NCBI GenBank assembly: GCA_002385415.1
Contig: DGDL01000015.1
Location: 11,289-54,431, forward strand
Direction: 5' to 3'
DNA length: 43,143 nucleotides
Origin: Clostridiales bacterium UBA3953
GTDB lineage: Bacteria; Bacillota; Clostridia; Oscillospirales; CAG-272
Of this stretch, positions 8,468-16,849 are shown piece by piece. The notes beneath the pieces are model-generated. The model was not told where the DNA came from. It worked only from the letters and a program-made list of their open reading frames with translations, and did no database searches. A program made the translations under genes and the position numbers. How positions within the stretch are numbered: position 1 is the stretch's first letter; every line of letters begins with the position of its first letter.

Positions 8468-9601
8468 ATGAAAGTGAAATTTATAACAGCAACCGTGCTC
8501 CTTGCGCTGTTTTTGACGGCAGGCGTGCGTGCCGAGGAGCCGGAAACAGGCAGCTCGGACGTTTTGGTCGAGTTCGGCGAAAGTTCGCTTGAGGAGTTCT
8601 CGGACATCATACCGGCGGCGGCACAGGACATCGGCAGCGACGCGGCCGCGATAGCCGAGGAGTTTACGGTCGGGCGCGTCGTGGACATGATAGTTGCCGA
8701 GCTGGGCGAGCTTGTGGCGCCGCTGACACGTCAGCTTTCGATTTTGCTCGGGGTTGTCATTATAATGTCGGCCATTGCCGCCGCGAAAAACTCAATCTCA
8801 AACGCCGGCCTGACAGCCGCGCTCGAGTATGCGGCGCTGCTGTGCGCGGTGCTTGCCGCATACGGCGCGGTTTCGGGGGTGTGGCAGAGGATAGCCGACA
8901 CGCTTGACAACCTCACCGCCTTCATGACCGGGCTTATCCCCATGATGGGCACGCTTTATGTGGCGGGAGGCAACGTGACGACGGCGGCGGTCAGCTCTGC
9001 GGGGCTGATGACATTGACCGCATTTTGCGAGCAGCTTTCCTATTATGTATTATGGCCGGTGCTGCGTGTCTGCTTTGGGCTGTCGCTTATTACGGGGCTT
9101 GGCGGTCAGGTGAGCCTTTCGGGCGTAACCCAGACGCTGCGCAACATGTTCACCACCACGCTGGCATTTATAATGAGCGTGCTGACCTTTGTGATAAGCA
9201 ATCAGGTCAACCTCGCGCTGTCGGCGGACAATCTGTCGGCAAGAGTGATGAAGTTTGCAGCCTCAAGCTATATCCCGGTCGTCGGAGGCGCGCTCGGCGA
9301 CGCGATACGGGCGATAGGGGGCAGCATAGGCGTTTTGCGCTCGACGCTCGGGACCGCGTCGGTAGCGGTGATTTTCGCGCTGGTCTTGCCGGCGGTGCTT
9401 CAGATATATCTATGCAGGTTCACGTTTTCGCTGACGGCGTCGGTCGCCAAACTTGTCGGCTGCGACCGCGAAAGCTCGCTGTTTGACGAGATGCGGGGCA
9501 TGCTCGGGTTCGGGCTGGCGATACTTGTTTCATGTGCGGTGATGTTTTTGTTCTTTGTGACGACCTTTTCGCGCGCCGCCGTCGGCATGGTTATGCAGTA
9601 A
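8468..9601 (+). CDS. spoIIIAE: Stage III sporulation protein AE
   Basis: The 377-residue polytopic protein has an N-terminal signal peptide ending near VRAEEPE and about six or seven hydrophobic segments. These include AFMTGLIPMMGTLYVAGG, and the segment with SSYIPVVGGALGDAIRA is one of the best conserved parts of SpoIIIAE. It is the large membrane component of the channel and is made in the mother cell. The 30-nt gap after spoIIIAD keeps it in the same operon. Length matches the family (about 380-400). Confidence 0.95.
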   Translation: MKVKFITATVLLALFLTAGVRAEEPETGSSDVLVEFGESSLEEFSDIIPAAAQDIGSDAAAIAEEFTVGRVVDMIVAELGELVAPLTRQLSILLGVVIIMSAIAAAKNSISNAGLTAALEYAALLCAVLAAYGAVSGVWQRIADTLDNLTAFMTGLIPMMGTLYVAGGNVTTAAVSSAGLMTLTAFCEQLSYYVLWPVLRVCFGLSLITGLGGQVSLSGVTQTLRNMFTTTLAFIMSVLTFVISNQVNLALSADNLSARVMKFAASSYIPVVGGALGDAIRAIGGSIGVLRSTLGTASVAVIFALVLPAVLQIYLCRFTFSLTASVAKLVGCDRESSLFDEMRGMLGFGLAILVSCAVMFLFFVTTFSRAAVGMVMQ

Positions 9602-9625
9602 AAAAAGCCGCGGGATGGTAAAGCC

Positions 9626-10135
9626 ATGAACGAAGTGTATTCATACATTTATTCGCTTGCTACGGTAGCGACGGCGGCGGGCATAGTAACCGCGCTTGCG
9701 CCCGACGGCGGTCAGCTGAAAAAATACGTCAAATACGTCGCCTCGCTTTGCGTGCTTGTCATGCTCGCGCTGCCGGCACAAAACATGATCGCGGCGCTGT
9801 CCGACGGAGTGGGCGAAGTGGTGGCCGCGCTCGGCTCGGACTACAGCGCCGGTGAAACCGCCGGTGACGCCGATGAGCTGGTGCTGGCGCAGACCAAGGC
9901 AAACATCGAAAAAACCCTCGCCCTGTTGCTTTCGGCAAAGCTGGACTGCGACGAGGAATCGGTGTCGGTCAAAGTGACGCTGGACACCTCCGATAAAAAA
10001 GCCGTTAAGATAAATAAAGTGAGCGCGCGCGCCCCGGCGGTGTGCAAAACTGTCGGAATCGAGATATGGCTCGCAGAGCAAACCGGCTGCGCGGCGGGAA
10101 ATGTGGTGGTCGAATGGGTTTCATCGGAAATCTGA
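9626..10135 (+). CDS. spoIIIAF: Stage III sporulation protein AF
   Basis: The 169-residue protein has two N-terminal membrane helices (YIYSLATVATAAGIVTALA, and a second around YVASLCVLVMLALP) linked by DGGQLKKYVKYV. A soluble domain at residues 60-169 is presumed to face the intermembrane space. The layout and position match SpoIIIAF, which resembles type II/III secretion ring proteins. Its end overlaps the spoIIIAG start by 22 nt. Family conservation is low outside the N-terminus, so the call leans on context. Confidence 0.88.
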   Translation: MNEVYSYIYSLATVATAAGIVTALAPDGGQLKKYVKYVASLCVLVMLALPAQNMIAALSDGVGEVVAALGSDYSAGETAGDADELVLAQTKANIEKTLALLLSAKLDCDEESVSVKVTLDTSDKKAVKINKVSARAPAVCKTVGIEIWLAEQTGCAAGNVVVEWVSSEI

Positions 10136-10596
10136 AGAACGTTAAAGGTATATGGCTGCTCGGCGCCGGACTGCTTGTCGGCATCGCGCTTATAGTCATC
10201 GGCTCTGTGGACTACACGCTCGGGCGCCCCAAAGAGGAAGAAACCAGGCGCACCGACATAATCGACACCTCCGATTACGTCGAAAAGCTCGAGCGCCAGG
10301 TCGCGGCGCTGATCGAGCGCATCGACGGGGCGGGAGTGGCAAGCGTGCTTATCACTCTCGAATCGGACAGCGAGCATGTCTATGCCTATGACAGCAAAAA
10401 CGGCTCGCGCGAGTATCTGACAATCGGCGCAGGCACGTCGGAGTCGCCGGTTTTGCTGCGCCGCATGACGCCGCGGCTGCGCGGCATAGCGGTGGTGTGC
10501 TCCGGAGGCGACAACCCCGTCGTGCAGCAGAAGATAATTTCGATGCTGTGCGCACTGTTTGACCTGCCGTCAACAAAAGTATTCGTATCGGGTTAA
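10114..10596 (+). CDS. spoIIIAG: Stage III sporulation protein AG
   Basis: I start at ATG 10114 (160 residues), because the membrane helix (GIWLLGAGLLVGIALIVIGS) then falls at residues 11-30 as in other SpoIIIAG proteins. The longer open frame back to 10042 would add a charged leader inside spoIIIAF. SpoIIIAG forms a large ring in the space between mother cell and forespore. The end RGIAVVCSGGDNPVVQQKII and LPSTKVFVS is highly characteristic of SpoIIIAG. Shorter than the Bacillus protein (about 229), because the soluble linker is reduced. Confidence 0.93.
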   Translation: MGFIGNLKNVKGIWLLGAGLLVGIALIVIGSVDYTLGRPKEEETRRTDIIDTSDYVEKLERQVAALIERIDGAGVASVLITLESDSEHVYAYDSKNGSREYLTIGAGTSESPVLLRRMTPRLRGIAVVCSGGDNPVVQQKIISMLCALFDLPSTKVFVSG

Positions 10597-10624
10597 AATT
10601 GTTGTCATAAACTACACGGTTCGT

Positions 10625-10653
10625 TCATATTATTCTTTAGAAAAAGATAAAGC
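10625..10653 (+). promoter_or_regulatory. Possible internal sigma-E-like promoter before spoIIIAH
   Basis: The 81-nt gap before spoIIIAH holds TCATATT, a perfect match to the sigma-E -35 pattern, followed after 14 nt by GATAAAGC, a poor -10. It could give extra spoIIIAH expression. Sequence evidence alone is weak. Confidence 0.25.
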
Positions 10654-10677
10654 AGAACGCTGAGAGGAGAAACTGCA

Positions 10678-11319
10678 ATGAAACAATCGACCAAGGATAA
10701 AATCGCGGATATAGGGCGCAGGTTTCGCGAACTGCTGACGCCGAAAGCAAAACGCCGGCTGGCTATTGCGCTGTCGGCACTGCTTATTGGCGGCGCGGTT
10801 TACCTTAACTGGCTGTTCTTTTTCGCAGACAATGACGCCGGAGTTTATGACGATTTCGATGCCACGGCGGGCGGCGATGCGACCGGATACCTCGGCGAGG
10901 CGGTCGAGGTCGGCGGCGACCTTGCAGGGGGACTGGATGCCGCAGAGGACGACCAGGCAAAAAGCGTGGCAAACTATTTTGCGGTAACGACCATAAACCG
11001 TCAGCGTGCACGTGATGAGGCTATAGAGGTGCTGCAGAACATCCTCGACGATATCAACGCCTCCGACCAGCACAAAAGCGAAGCACTTGAAAGCATGCGC
11101 GTTATAGCAATGAACATAGAAAACGAGGCAAATATTGAAACGCTTGTCGAGGCAAAAGGGTTCAACGACTGCGTCGCGGTTATAAGCGACGGGTATTGCA
11201 CAGTGGTTGTGGAGACAAACGGGCTGCTCCCCAGCGAGATAGCGCAAATCCAGGAGATAGTCTATCAAATCGCCTCCATCCCGCCGGCAAACCTGAAAAT
11301 CGTTGAAAAGAGTGCATAA
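10678..11319 (+). CDS. spoIIIAH: Stage III sporulation protein AH
   Basis: The 213-residue protein has one N-terminal membrane helix (RLAIALSALLIGGAVYLNWLFF). A variable acidic linker follows, then the conserved C-terminal YscJ/FliF-like domain (YFAVTTINRQRARDEAIEVLQNI... and LVEAKGFNDCVAVISDGYCTVVVET). SpoIIIAH spans the mother-cell membrane and zips to SpoIIQ from the forespore. The start has a good GAGAGGAG site. Last gene of the operon, followed by a terminator. No spoIIQ lies in this window. Confidence 0.95.
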   Translation: MKQSTKDKIADIGRRFRELLTPKAKRRLAIALSALLIGGAVYLNWLFFFADNDAGVYDDFDATAGGDATGYLGEAVEVGGDLAGGLDAAEDDQAKSVANYFAVTTINRQRARDEAIEVLQNILDDINASDQHKSEALESMRVIAMNIENEANIETLVEAKGFNDCVAVISDGYCTVVVETNGLLPSEIAQIQEIVYQIASIPPANLKIVEKSA

Positions 11320-11336
11320 TGCACCGCGGCAGGCAG

Positions 11337-11374
11337 ACCGGCTCCCGCAGCGAAAACGGGAGCCGGTTCTCTTT
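11337..11374 (+). terminator. Rho-independent terminator of the spoIIIA operon
   Basis: A perfect 11-bp stem (11337-11347 with 11357-11367) has a 9-nt loop and is followed by TTCTCTTT. It sits 18 nt after the spoIIIAH stop. Confidence 0.85.
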
Positions 11375-11493
11375 GATGGGCGAAAACAGAGCATAATATT
11401 ACATTTCTGTTACAAATCCGGGCAAAAGGAAACTTTTCTCTTGAAATTCGTCTTATCTGTTGTGTTTAAATTCATAAAATTTACATGCGACTG

Positions 11494-11522
11494 TTGAAAA
11501 GGCTCGCATCATGTGATATGAT
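11494..11522 (+). promoter_or_regulatory. Sigma-A promoter for the GHL10-amidase gene
   Basis: TTGAAA (11494-11499), a 17-nt spacer and TATGAT (11517-11522) predict transcription from about 11530. That excludes any translation start upstream of 11530, although the frame is open back to 11485. Confidence 0.75.
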
Positions 11523-11595
11523 ATACAAGGATAACTGTCGGCTGCTCAAACATGCTTTATGGCATGACAGAAATGGAACAGCTAAAATATTAAAT

Positions 11596-14500
11596 ATGAA
11601 AAATACAAACCAAGCGAAAGGAAAGGACACCGAACTGCAGGGTCCGCGGCAAAAGTCATATATGAAACCCTCTATTACATACGATACCCCGCTTTATAAA
11701 AAGATTATACTCGCGGTTGTTTGCTTTACGGTTGCAGTCTCTGCGGTATCGGCGGCGCTTGTACTTGCCATGAATGGTGTATTCGGCGGAGCGGGCGCGG
11801 CATCGGGGAGCTTTGTTTTACCGGGGCTGGACGAGCTTGCACCCGATGTGAAAGCGCGCTTGCTTTCCGGTCTCATCAACCCGGACAAAGAGGTTCGGGG
11901 CGTTTGGATCGCATCCGTATCAAACATAAACTTTCCGTCAAAAAAGGGACTTTCGGGCGCACAGCTCAAAGCCGAGCTTGACGACATCATCGCGACCTGC
12001 GTCGCGGCTAACCTCAACGCCATATATTTTCAGGTCAGGCCAAACTCAGATGCGCTTTACAAATCCTCAATATTCCCGACCTCCGAATGGCTGACCGGCG
12101 TGCAGGGTTCCGGGCTGCAGGACAACTTCGACCCGCTCGAATACCTTGTGGCTGCCGCGCATGAGAAGGGGATTGCCGTCCATGCATGGATAAACCCGCT
12201 GCGCGTAACGGTGGGCAGCGCGTCCGCGCCGCAGCACGATGTCACCAAACTTGCGTCAAACAACCCCGCGCGGCTGCATCCTGAGTGGACGGTCGCTTAT
12301 GCCGACGGCAAGCTGTATTATAACCCCGGCATACCCGAGGTGTGGAAGCTGGTCGCCGACGGCATAACCGAAATAGTCAAAAACTATGATGTCGACGGCG
12401 TTGTGTTCGACGATTATTTTTACCCCTATCCCGTTGCGGGAGCCGAATTTGACGACGAAAAGCAGTTTAAAGAGTACGGAGCCGGCTACGGCAGCATCGA
12501 GGACTGGCGGCGGGACAATATCAACAAGCTGGTGAAAGCCTCGTACGATGCCGTCAAAGCGGTGAACGCAAATGTCCAGTTCGGCATCGCGCCCGGCGGT
12601 ATCTGGCAAAACGACGACGGCAAAAACGGCGGCAGCGCCACAAAAGGATTTGAGACATATAAGTCGCTTTACGCAGACACGCTTGCATGGGTCAAGGGCG
12701 GATATGTCGATTACATAGCTCCTCAAATCTACTGGCAGTTTTCACACACGGTTGCGCCGTTTGACGTGCTGGTGCGCTGGTGGAACGCGTTTATGATTCA
12801 GTACCCGGACGTCAAGCTGCTGATATCCCACGGCGCATATCGCACCGCCGAGTGGAACAGCGGCACCGAAATCGCCGAACAGGTTGTATATGCGCGCAGC
12901 GAGGCGGCATATCGCGGCAGCATAATGTACGGCTATGCGGCGATAAAGGAAAATACGCTCGGTCTGCGCGACGCGCTGGCATCAATCTATTCGGACGAGA
13001 TTATATACGCAAACCTTTCATCCGACGGCAGCTCGGTGACTGTCACCTCGCCGAAAAACGGCAGCACGCTCAATTACGAAAACACCTATATAATCGGCAA
13101 GTGCGACCCGGGCTACCCGCTTTATCTTGACGGCAAATCGGTCAGCTTTACCAAAAGCGGTTACTTTTCGGTATATGTGCCGCTCCAGCCCGGTGAAAAC
13201 ACGTTTAAATTCACTCAAAACGGCAAAGATACACTTTATACGATAACTCGGGGCGGGTCGACACCGGCCGGGACGACCTATGTCACGATGGACAAATTCG
13301 CGGTTGTCCCGACCGCGCCGACAAACGACCTTTCGGTCGGCGGAGGCGAAAAGATAACGGTGTCGGCATACGCTCCCTCGAATAGCACGGTCACGGCCAC
13401 GCTTGCCGGACAGACCGTGACGCTGAAGCCCACAATTCAGCCGCCGGACAACTCGACATATATGCGCGAGCTTTATACCGGCACGATAACGCTGCCGACG
13501 GCTGAAAAATGGACGATAAAAGACCTCGGCAGCATCACTTTCACCGCCAAGCGAGGCGGCGAGAGCGCGACGGCGACCGGCGCGACTGTGCGAGTGCTCG
13601 GCTTTGACGCCGTCTTTATGGTAGAGGTGATATGCGACGACGCCGAGCTGAAAATCTCGCCGTCAAGCTGGTATTACGACGACTATACCCCGCAGGCGGC
13701 CGGCATGCGCGACGTTGCGGTGCGCCAGGAAAAGGGCTACTATAAGCTGCGCTGCGGCGGCTGGATTGCAGAAAAAGACGTCAAAGTGACGCGCGGCGCG
13801 ACCGTTCCGCTCGCGACGCTCAAATCCGCACAGATAATAGGCAGCATAAAATACACCGAATTTATCTTCGAGGTCACGCAGAACGTGCCGATGAACGGCT
13901 ACTACAAGGACGGCGCGTTCTACCTTGAGATTTTCAACACCGGCGCCGACGAATCGGCAGTACCCGACCTCAAAGAGGGGCGGCTGCTGTTTTCAGAGGT
14001 CACAAAAACTTTTGATAAGTCGAAAAACAAAGTAACATTCAAGTTCAAGCTCCAAAACCCGGAAAACTTCTACGGTTTCGAGTGGGAATATAGCGGCAAA
14101 GTTGCGGTGAGATTCCGCAACCCGCTGAGGCTCGCCGAGGGCGAAAAGCCGCTTTCGGGCAAGACCATACTGCTTGACGCCGGACACGGCGGAGCCGAGC
14201 CGGGCACCACCGGGCCTGTTCCCGGCAAGACCGAGGCATATTTCAACCTTAAAATAGTGCTTGCCGCAAAGCCGCTGCTCGAAAAGCTGGGTGCAAATGT
14301 AGTGCTCACCCGCTCCGAGGACGTGACATTCAAACTGTCGCCTGACAGGCTGGATTTTGTAAACGAAGTCAACCCCGACCTCTGCGTGTCTGTCCATCAA
14401 AACGCGCTCGATTACAACAGGGACATCACCCGCGTGCGCGGAACGGTCGGACTTTACTGGCAGCAGTCGGGCAAGCTGCTTACGCGCTGTGTATCGTCGG

Positions 14501-14733
14501 CGGTAGCCGGCGCGATGGGTTATTTCGAGCGCACCCCAACTCAGCAAAGGCTCGCCATGGTGCGCAATCCGAAGTTCCCGTCAACGCTGGTCGAGGTATC
14601 CTTCCTCACCTGTGTTGAGGAAGTCGAGCGGCTTGAATACGGCGGCACCGATATTGCCGCACAGGCAATCGTTGACGGAATCCTCGAGTTTTACAGGCAA
14701 CAAGGTAAATTTATTGATGAATACGGCAAGTAA
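11596..14733 (+). CDS. Membrane-anchored GHL10 (DUF187) domain plus N-acetylmuramoyl-L-alanine amidase (amidase_3) protein
   Basis: The frame is open from 11485, but the promoter at 11494-11522 rules out that start. I take ATG 11596 (1045 residues); ATG 11662 is also possible. A membrane anchor lies near residues 37-60. Residues about 98-430 form a GHL10 glycoside-hydrolase-like barrel (EVRGVWIASVSN, NAIYFQVRPNSDALY, VDGVVFDDYFYPYP, YVDYIAPQIYW). A long middle region is probably beta-rich. The C-terminal amidase_3 domain (about 854-1040) keeps all zinc and catalytic positions: DAGHGG, the Glu in KTEAYFNL, SVHQN and VEVSFLT. It therefore probably cuts the stem peptide from murein outside the cell. 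The next gene overlaps by 17 nt. Confidence 0.9.
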   Translation: MKNTNQAKGKDTELQGPRQKSYMKPSITYDTPLYKKIILAVVCFTVAVSAVSAALVLAMNGVFGGAGAASGSFVLPGLDELAPDVKARLLSGLINPDKEVRGVWIASVSNINFPSKKGLSGAQLKAELDDIIATCVAANLNAIYFQVRPNSDALYKSSIFPTSEWLTGVQGSGLQDNFDPLEYLVAAAHEKGIAVHAWINPLRVTVGSASAPQHDVTKLASNNPARLHPEWTVAYADGKLYYNPGIPEVWKLVADGITEIVKNYDVDGVVFDDYFYPYPVAGAEFDDEKQFKEYGAGYGSIEDWRRDNINKLVKASYDAVKAVNANVQFGIAPGGIWQNDDGKNGGSATKGFETYKSLYADTLAWVKGGYVDYIAPQIYWQFSHTVAPFDVLVRWWNAFMIQYPDVKLLISHGAYRTAEWNSGTEIAEQVVYARSEAAYRGSIMYGYAAIKENTLGLRDALASIYSDEIIYANLSSDGSSVTVTSPKNGSTLNYENTYIIGKCDPGYPLYLDGKSVSFTKSGYFSVYVPLQPGENTFKFTQNGKDTLYTITRGGSTPAGTTYVTMDKFAVVPTAPTNDLSVGGGEKITVSAYAPSNSTVTATLAGQTVTLKPTIQPPDNSTYMRELYTGTITLPTAEKWTIKDLGSITFTAKRGGESATATGATVRVLGFDAVFMVEVICDDAELKISPSSWYYDDYTPQAAGMRDVAVRQEKGYYKLRCGGWIAEKDVKVTRGATVPLATLKSAQIIGSIKYTEFIFEVTQNVPMNGYYKDGAFYLEIFNTGADESAVPDLKEGRLLFSEVTKTFDKSKNKVTFKFKLQNPENFYGFEWEYSGKVAVRFRNPLRLAEGEKPLSGKTILLDAGHGGAEPGTTGPVPGKTEAYFNLKIVLAAKPLLEKLGANVVLTRSEDVTFKLSPDRLDFVNEVNPDLCVSVHQNALDYNRDITRVRGTVGLYWQQSGKLLTRCVSSAVAGAMGYFERTPTQQRLAMVRNPKFPSTLVEVSFLTCVEEVERLEYGGTDIAAQAIVDGILEFYRQQGKFIDEYGK

Positions 14734-15754
14734 AATCCTGCTTTTCGCCTTGACTGTACTTGCTGCGATTATGCCGATGCTGTCCGCCTGCGGCAACTTT
14801 TCCGCAGGCGGCAGCTGCACGCAAGCGGATACAAATACAAAAGTGGCAGCAATGCCGGAGGAGCAGAAAATGACAACACAAGAAACAGCAGCGCCCGCAA
14901 ATTTCGAGCCGACAGCCATAGAGAACATAGTTTACAAAAAAATCGGCGACATAGAGCTCGGGCTTGATTTTTACGGTCCGACAGTGCCGACGGACGGCCC
15001 GGCTCCCGTATTTTTCTATATCCACGGCGGCGCTTGGGTCGGCGGCAACCGCTCCATAAAAGACGCAGGCATGGTAACAGTGATAATGGACCAAATCCGC
15101 GCGCTCGGAGTTGCCGTCGTGCCGGTTTCGTACCGGCTGACAACCGAAACCGTAACTTTCCCGGCGCATATCAACGATGTGTGCGACGCCATCAGGTTTA
15201 TCGTAAAACATGCGGACGACTATAACATCGACCCGCAGCGCATAGGCATGATAGGCTTTTCGGCGGGCGGTCACCTTTCGCTGCTTGCCGGATTTTGCAC
15301 CACGGAGTTCGGCGACGCCCCCGAGCTTGCCAATGTCGATTTCGATGTGAAATGTGTCATTGATTTCTGCGGCCCAACCGACCTGACACAGCTTGTGGAC
15401 GTTCCGCTCGAGGACGATCGCGTTTATCTGCTCGGCATACTCAAAGATTTTCTCGGCGCACAGCTGCAGGGCAATGAAGAGCATTATATCTATGCCAGCC
15501 CGATAGGCCATGTGGGCAAAAATCCCGACCTGTCGCTTCTGATTTTGCAGGGCAGAAGCGACGAGATTGTGCCACATGCGCAGGCGGACAAGCTCTATGA
15601 AAAATGCGTCGAGGCAGGCTATGACGTAAAATACATCCCGGTCGAAAACGCAAACCACGGCTTTGCCCCCGCCGACACCTCAATGCCCACAAATCCCACC
15701 ATGCCCGAAATAATCTCCGAGTGCCTTGCGTTTATAAAAGATAAACTCATTTGA
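14717..15754 (+). CDS. Lipoprotein alpha/beta-hydrolase (carboxylesterase/lipase family)
   Basis: The frame extends further upstream, but ATG 14717 gives a proper lipoprotein signal with lipobox LSAC (Cys25), so I use it (345 residues). The hydrolase fold is clear: the oxyanion motif YIHGGAWVGG near residue 100, the nucleophile motif GFSAGG (Ser about 182), the acid in GRSDEIVPH (about 282) and the histidine in NHGF (about 314). These features fit the BD-FAE/esterase group that removes small acyl groups from sugars or other surface substrates. It overlaps the upstream amidase gene by 17 nt and is probably translated from the same mRNA. A role in removing acetyl groups from cell-wall material would fit the context, but that is inference. 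Confidence 0.88.
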   Translation: MNTASKILLFALTVLAAIMPMLSACGNFSAGGSCTQADTNTKVAAMPEEQKMTTQETAAPANFEPTAIENIVYKKIGDIELGLDFYGPTVPTDGPAPVFFYIHGGAWVGGNRSIKDAGMVTVIMDQIRALGVAVVPVSYRLTTETVTFPAHINDVCDAIRFIVKHADDYNIDPQRIGMIGFSAGGHLSLLAGFCTTEFGDAPELANVDFDVKCVIDFCGPTDLTQLVDVPLEDDRVYLLGILKDFLGAQLQGNEEHYIYASPIGHVGKNPDLSLLILQGRSDEIVPHAQADKLYEKCVEAGYDVKYIPVENANHGFAPADTSMPTNPTMPEIISECLAFIKDKLI

Positions 15755-15841
15755 CGGGAAAACTGCGTGCCGGGAAGCCGGATAAGCAAGCTTCCCGACC
15801 GAAATGCAAGCTAAAGTCGCGTCTTTTGCCCCATGCTGCCG

Positions 15842-16288
15842 TCATGCGTATCTTGCGTAGTAGATATTTGCAAGGTTACTTAGCGCCCGTTCGCGGATGC
15901 GGTATATATGCGAGCGCTCGAACCCCAGTATTTCGCTGAGCGTGCCGACGCGGTCTTGGGCATTGTCATCGAGAAAGAAAACCTGCAGCGTCGTTTTCTC
16001 CTGTTCGGACAGCTCGGCGATTGCGCTTTCGATTCCGGCGATTTCTTCGGCATAAGTCGCCAGTTTCAGCTTGTAGAAGTCTTTGCGGGTTATATAGTCG
16101 ACCAGCTTGTCCTCGTATTTGCTGGAGCCTCCCCGGTTGGGCGTCACGCTGCATGTGACCCCGCGTGCCGAGGTGATAAGGTTTTCGAGCGCGATGAGTT
16201 TTTCCCGAAGGATGCGGCTTCTGACTTTCAGCAGTTTGTAACGCTTGAGCAGTTCGATCGCTTTTTCTTTGTTTTTTCTGTTTTTCAT
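15842..16288 (-). CDS. Sigma-70 region-4-like DNA-binding regulator
   Basis: I use ATG 16286-16288, which has GGGAGG 8 nt upstream; the open frame to 16444 would run through promoter and operator sequence. The 148-residue protein is strongly helical and charged in its first 90 residues. It then has LSEQEKTTLQVFFLDDNAQDRVGTLSEILGF and ERSHIYRIRERALSNL, a helix-turn-helix resembling region 4 of sigma factors, as in phage or integrative-element regulators of the DUF1492/RinA/ArpU type. There is no region 2, so it is probably not a complete sigma factor. It is divergent to an XRE repressor gene whose operators lie in this gene's promoter. Targets unknown. Confidence 0.7.
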   Translation of the reverse strand: MKNRKNKEKAIELLKRYKLLKVRSRILREKLIALENLITSARGVTCSVTPNRGGSSKYEDKLVDYITRKDFYKLKLATYAEEIAGIESAIAELSEQEKTTLQVFFLDDNAQDRVGTLSEILGFERSHIYRIRERALSNLANIYYARYA

Positions 16289-16317
16289 CTTCCCGTGCCT
16301 CCCTTGGCAATTTTCTC

Positions 16318-16346
16318 TTGACACAGCCGCGGTTCGCTGGTAAGAT
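16318..16346 (+). promoter_or_regulatory. Rightward sigma-A promoter for the XRE-ImmA genes
   Basis: TTGACA, a 17-nt spacer and TAAGAT predict a transcript starting near 16353 that crosses both operators before the XRE gene. The promoter lies inside the predicted leader of the leftward sigma-like gene. Confidence 0.55.
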
Positions 16347-16373
16347 ATACCGCGAATCCGCGTTCGTGCAACC

Positions 16374-16402
16374 AGCATACTTCCGAATTCTCGGAATGTC
16401 AA
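16374..16402 (-). promoter_or_regulatory. Leftward sigma-A promoter for the sigma-like regulator, spacer occupied by operator 1
   Basis: Read leftward, TTGACA (16402-16397), a 17-nt spacer and TATGCT (16379-16374) form a good promoter. The spacer is almost exactly the 16-bp palindrome at 16381-16396, so a bound repressor would cover the polymerase site. Predicted start near 16367, giving a leader of about 80 nt. Confidence 0.7.
16381..16396. promoter_or_regulatory. Operator 1, 16-bp dyad
   Basis: TTCCGAATTCTCGGAA is a near-palindrome with perfect 6-bp arms. It matches operator 2 in length, arms and flanks (both sit in ACTTCCG...CGGAAT). It lies between -35 and -10 of the leftward promoter. 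Confidence 0.7.
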
Positions 16403-16409
16403 GTGAAAC

Positions 16410-16425
16410 TTCCGTAATTTCGGAA
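16410..16425. promoter_or_regulatory. Operator 2, 16-bp dyad
   Basis: TTCCGTAATTTCGGAA has perfect 5-bp arms and starts 29 bp after operator 1. It lies 20 nt before the XRE start codon and just upstream of the leftward -35. The presumed ligand is the adjacent XRE protein. Confidence 0.65.
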
Positions 16426-16444
16426 TAATCGTGGAGTTATACAA

Positions 16445-16849
16445 ATGTTTAAGGAAAAATTTGTGCGCCTTTTACAACAGCGCGGAATATCGGCACTAAA
16501 ACTGGCGCAAGAAACGGGTATTCCGAAGTCTGTCGTGTACGAGTGGCGCAGCGGCAAGCGCCTGCCGAGCGCGGAGAACCTGGCAAAGCTGTCGCGATAT
16601 TTCGGCGTCTCGCTTGACGAACTTGTCGGAGAGCAGGCGCCCGGAAGTGTCCCGTCTCCGAGCAGCGAAGAGCAAGACCTTATTCTGCTGCTTCGAGCGG
16701 CACGCGAGGTGTCCGGCAGCGAGCGGGACGAGATAATGGAAAAATTCAGGCGCAGCATGGAGAAATATCTCAATGAGACCGAAAATTCCGGCAGCAGCAA
16801 GGACGCGCGCGTGCGCCGCGGGAAAAACGGCGCCTCTGATAAGGAGTGA
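16445..16849 (+). CDS. XRE-family (Cro/CI-type) transcriptional repressor
   Basis: The 134-residue protein has a complete HTH_3 domain at residues 4-60 (SALKLAQETGIPKSVVYEWRSGKRLPSAENLAKLSRYFGVSLDELVG). A Ser/Pro linker follows, then a C-terminal helical part (LLLRAAREVSGSERDEIMEKFRRSMEKYL) that may dimerize. The start has GGAG 9 nt upstream. It is followed by an ImmA-type protease gene, the standard pairing of ImmR-like repressors with their anti-repressor protease. It probably binds the two dyads just upstream, repressing the sigma-like gene and itself; that is inference. Confidence 0.9.
   Translation: MFKEKFVRLLQQRGISALKLAQETGIPKSVVYEWRSGKRLPSAENLAKLSRYFGVSLDELVGEQAPGSVPSPSSEEQDLILLLRAAREVSGSERDEIMEKFRRSMEKYLNETENSGSSKDARVRRGKNGASDKE

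Noticed and set aside
15771..15797. An 8-bp hairpin after the esterase gene
   Set aside because: It has no T tract in either direction, so I do not call it a terminator.
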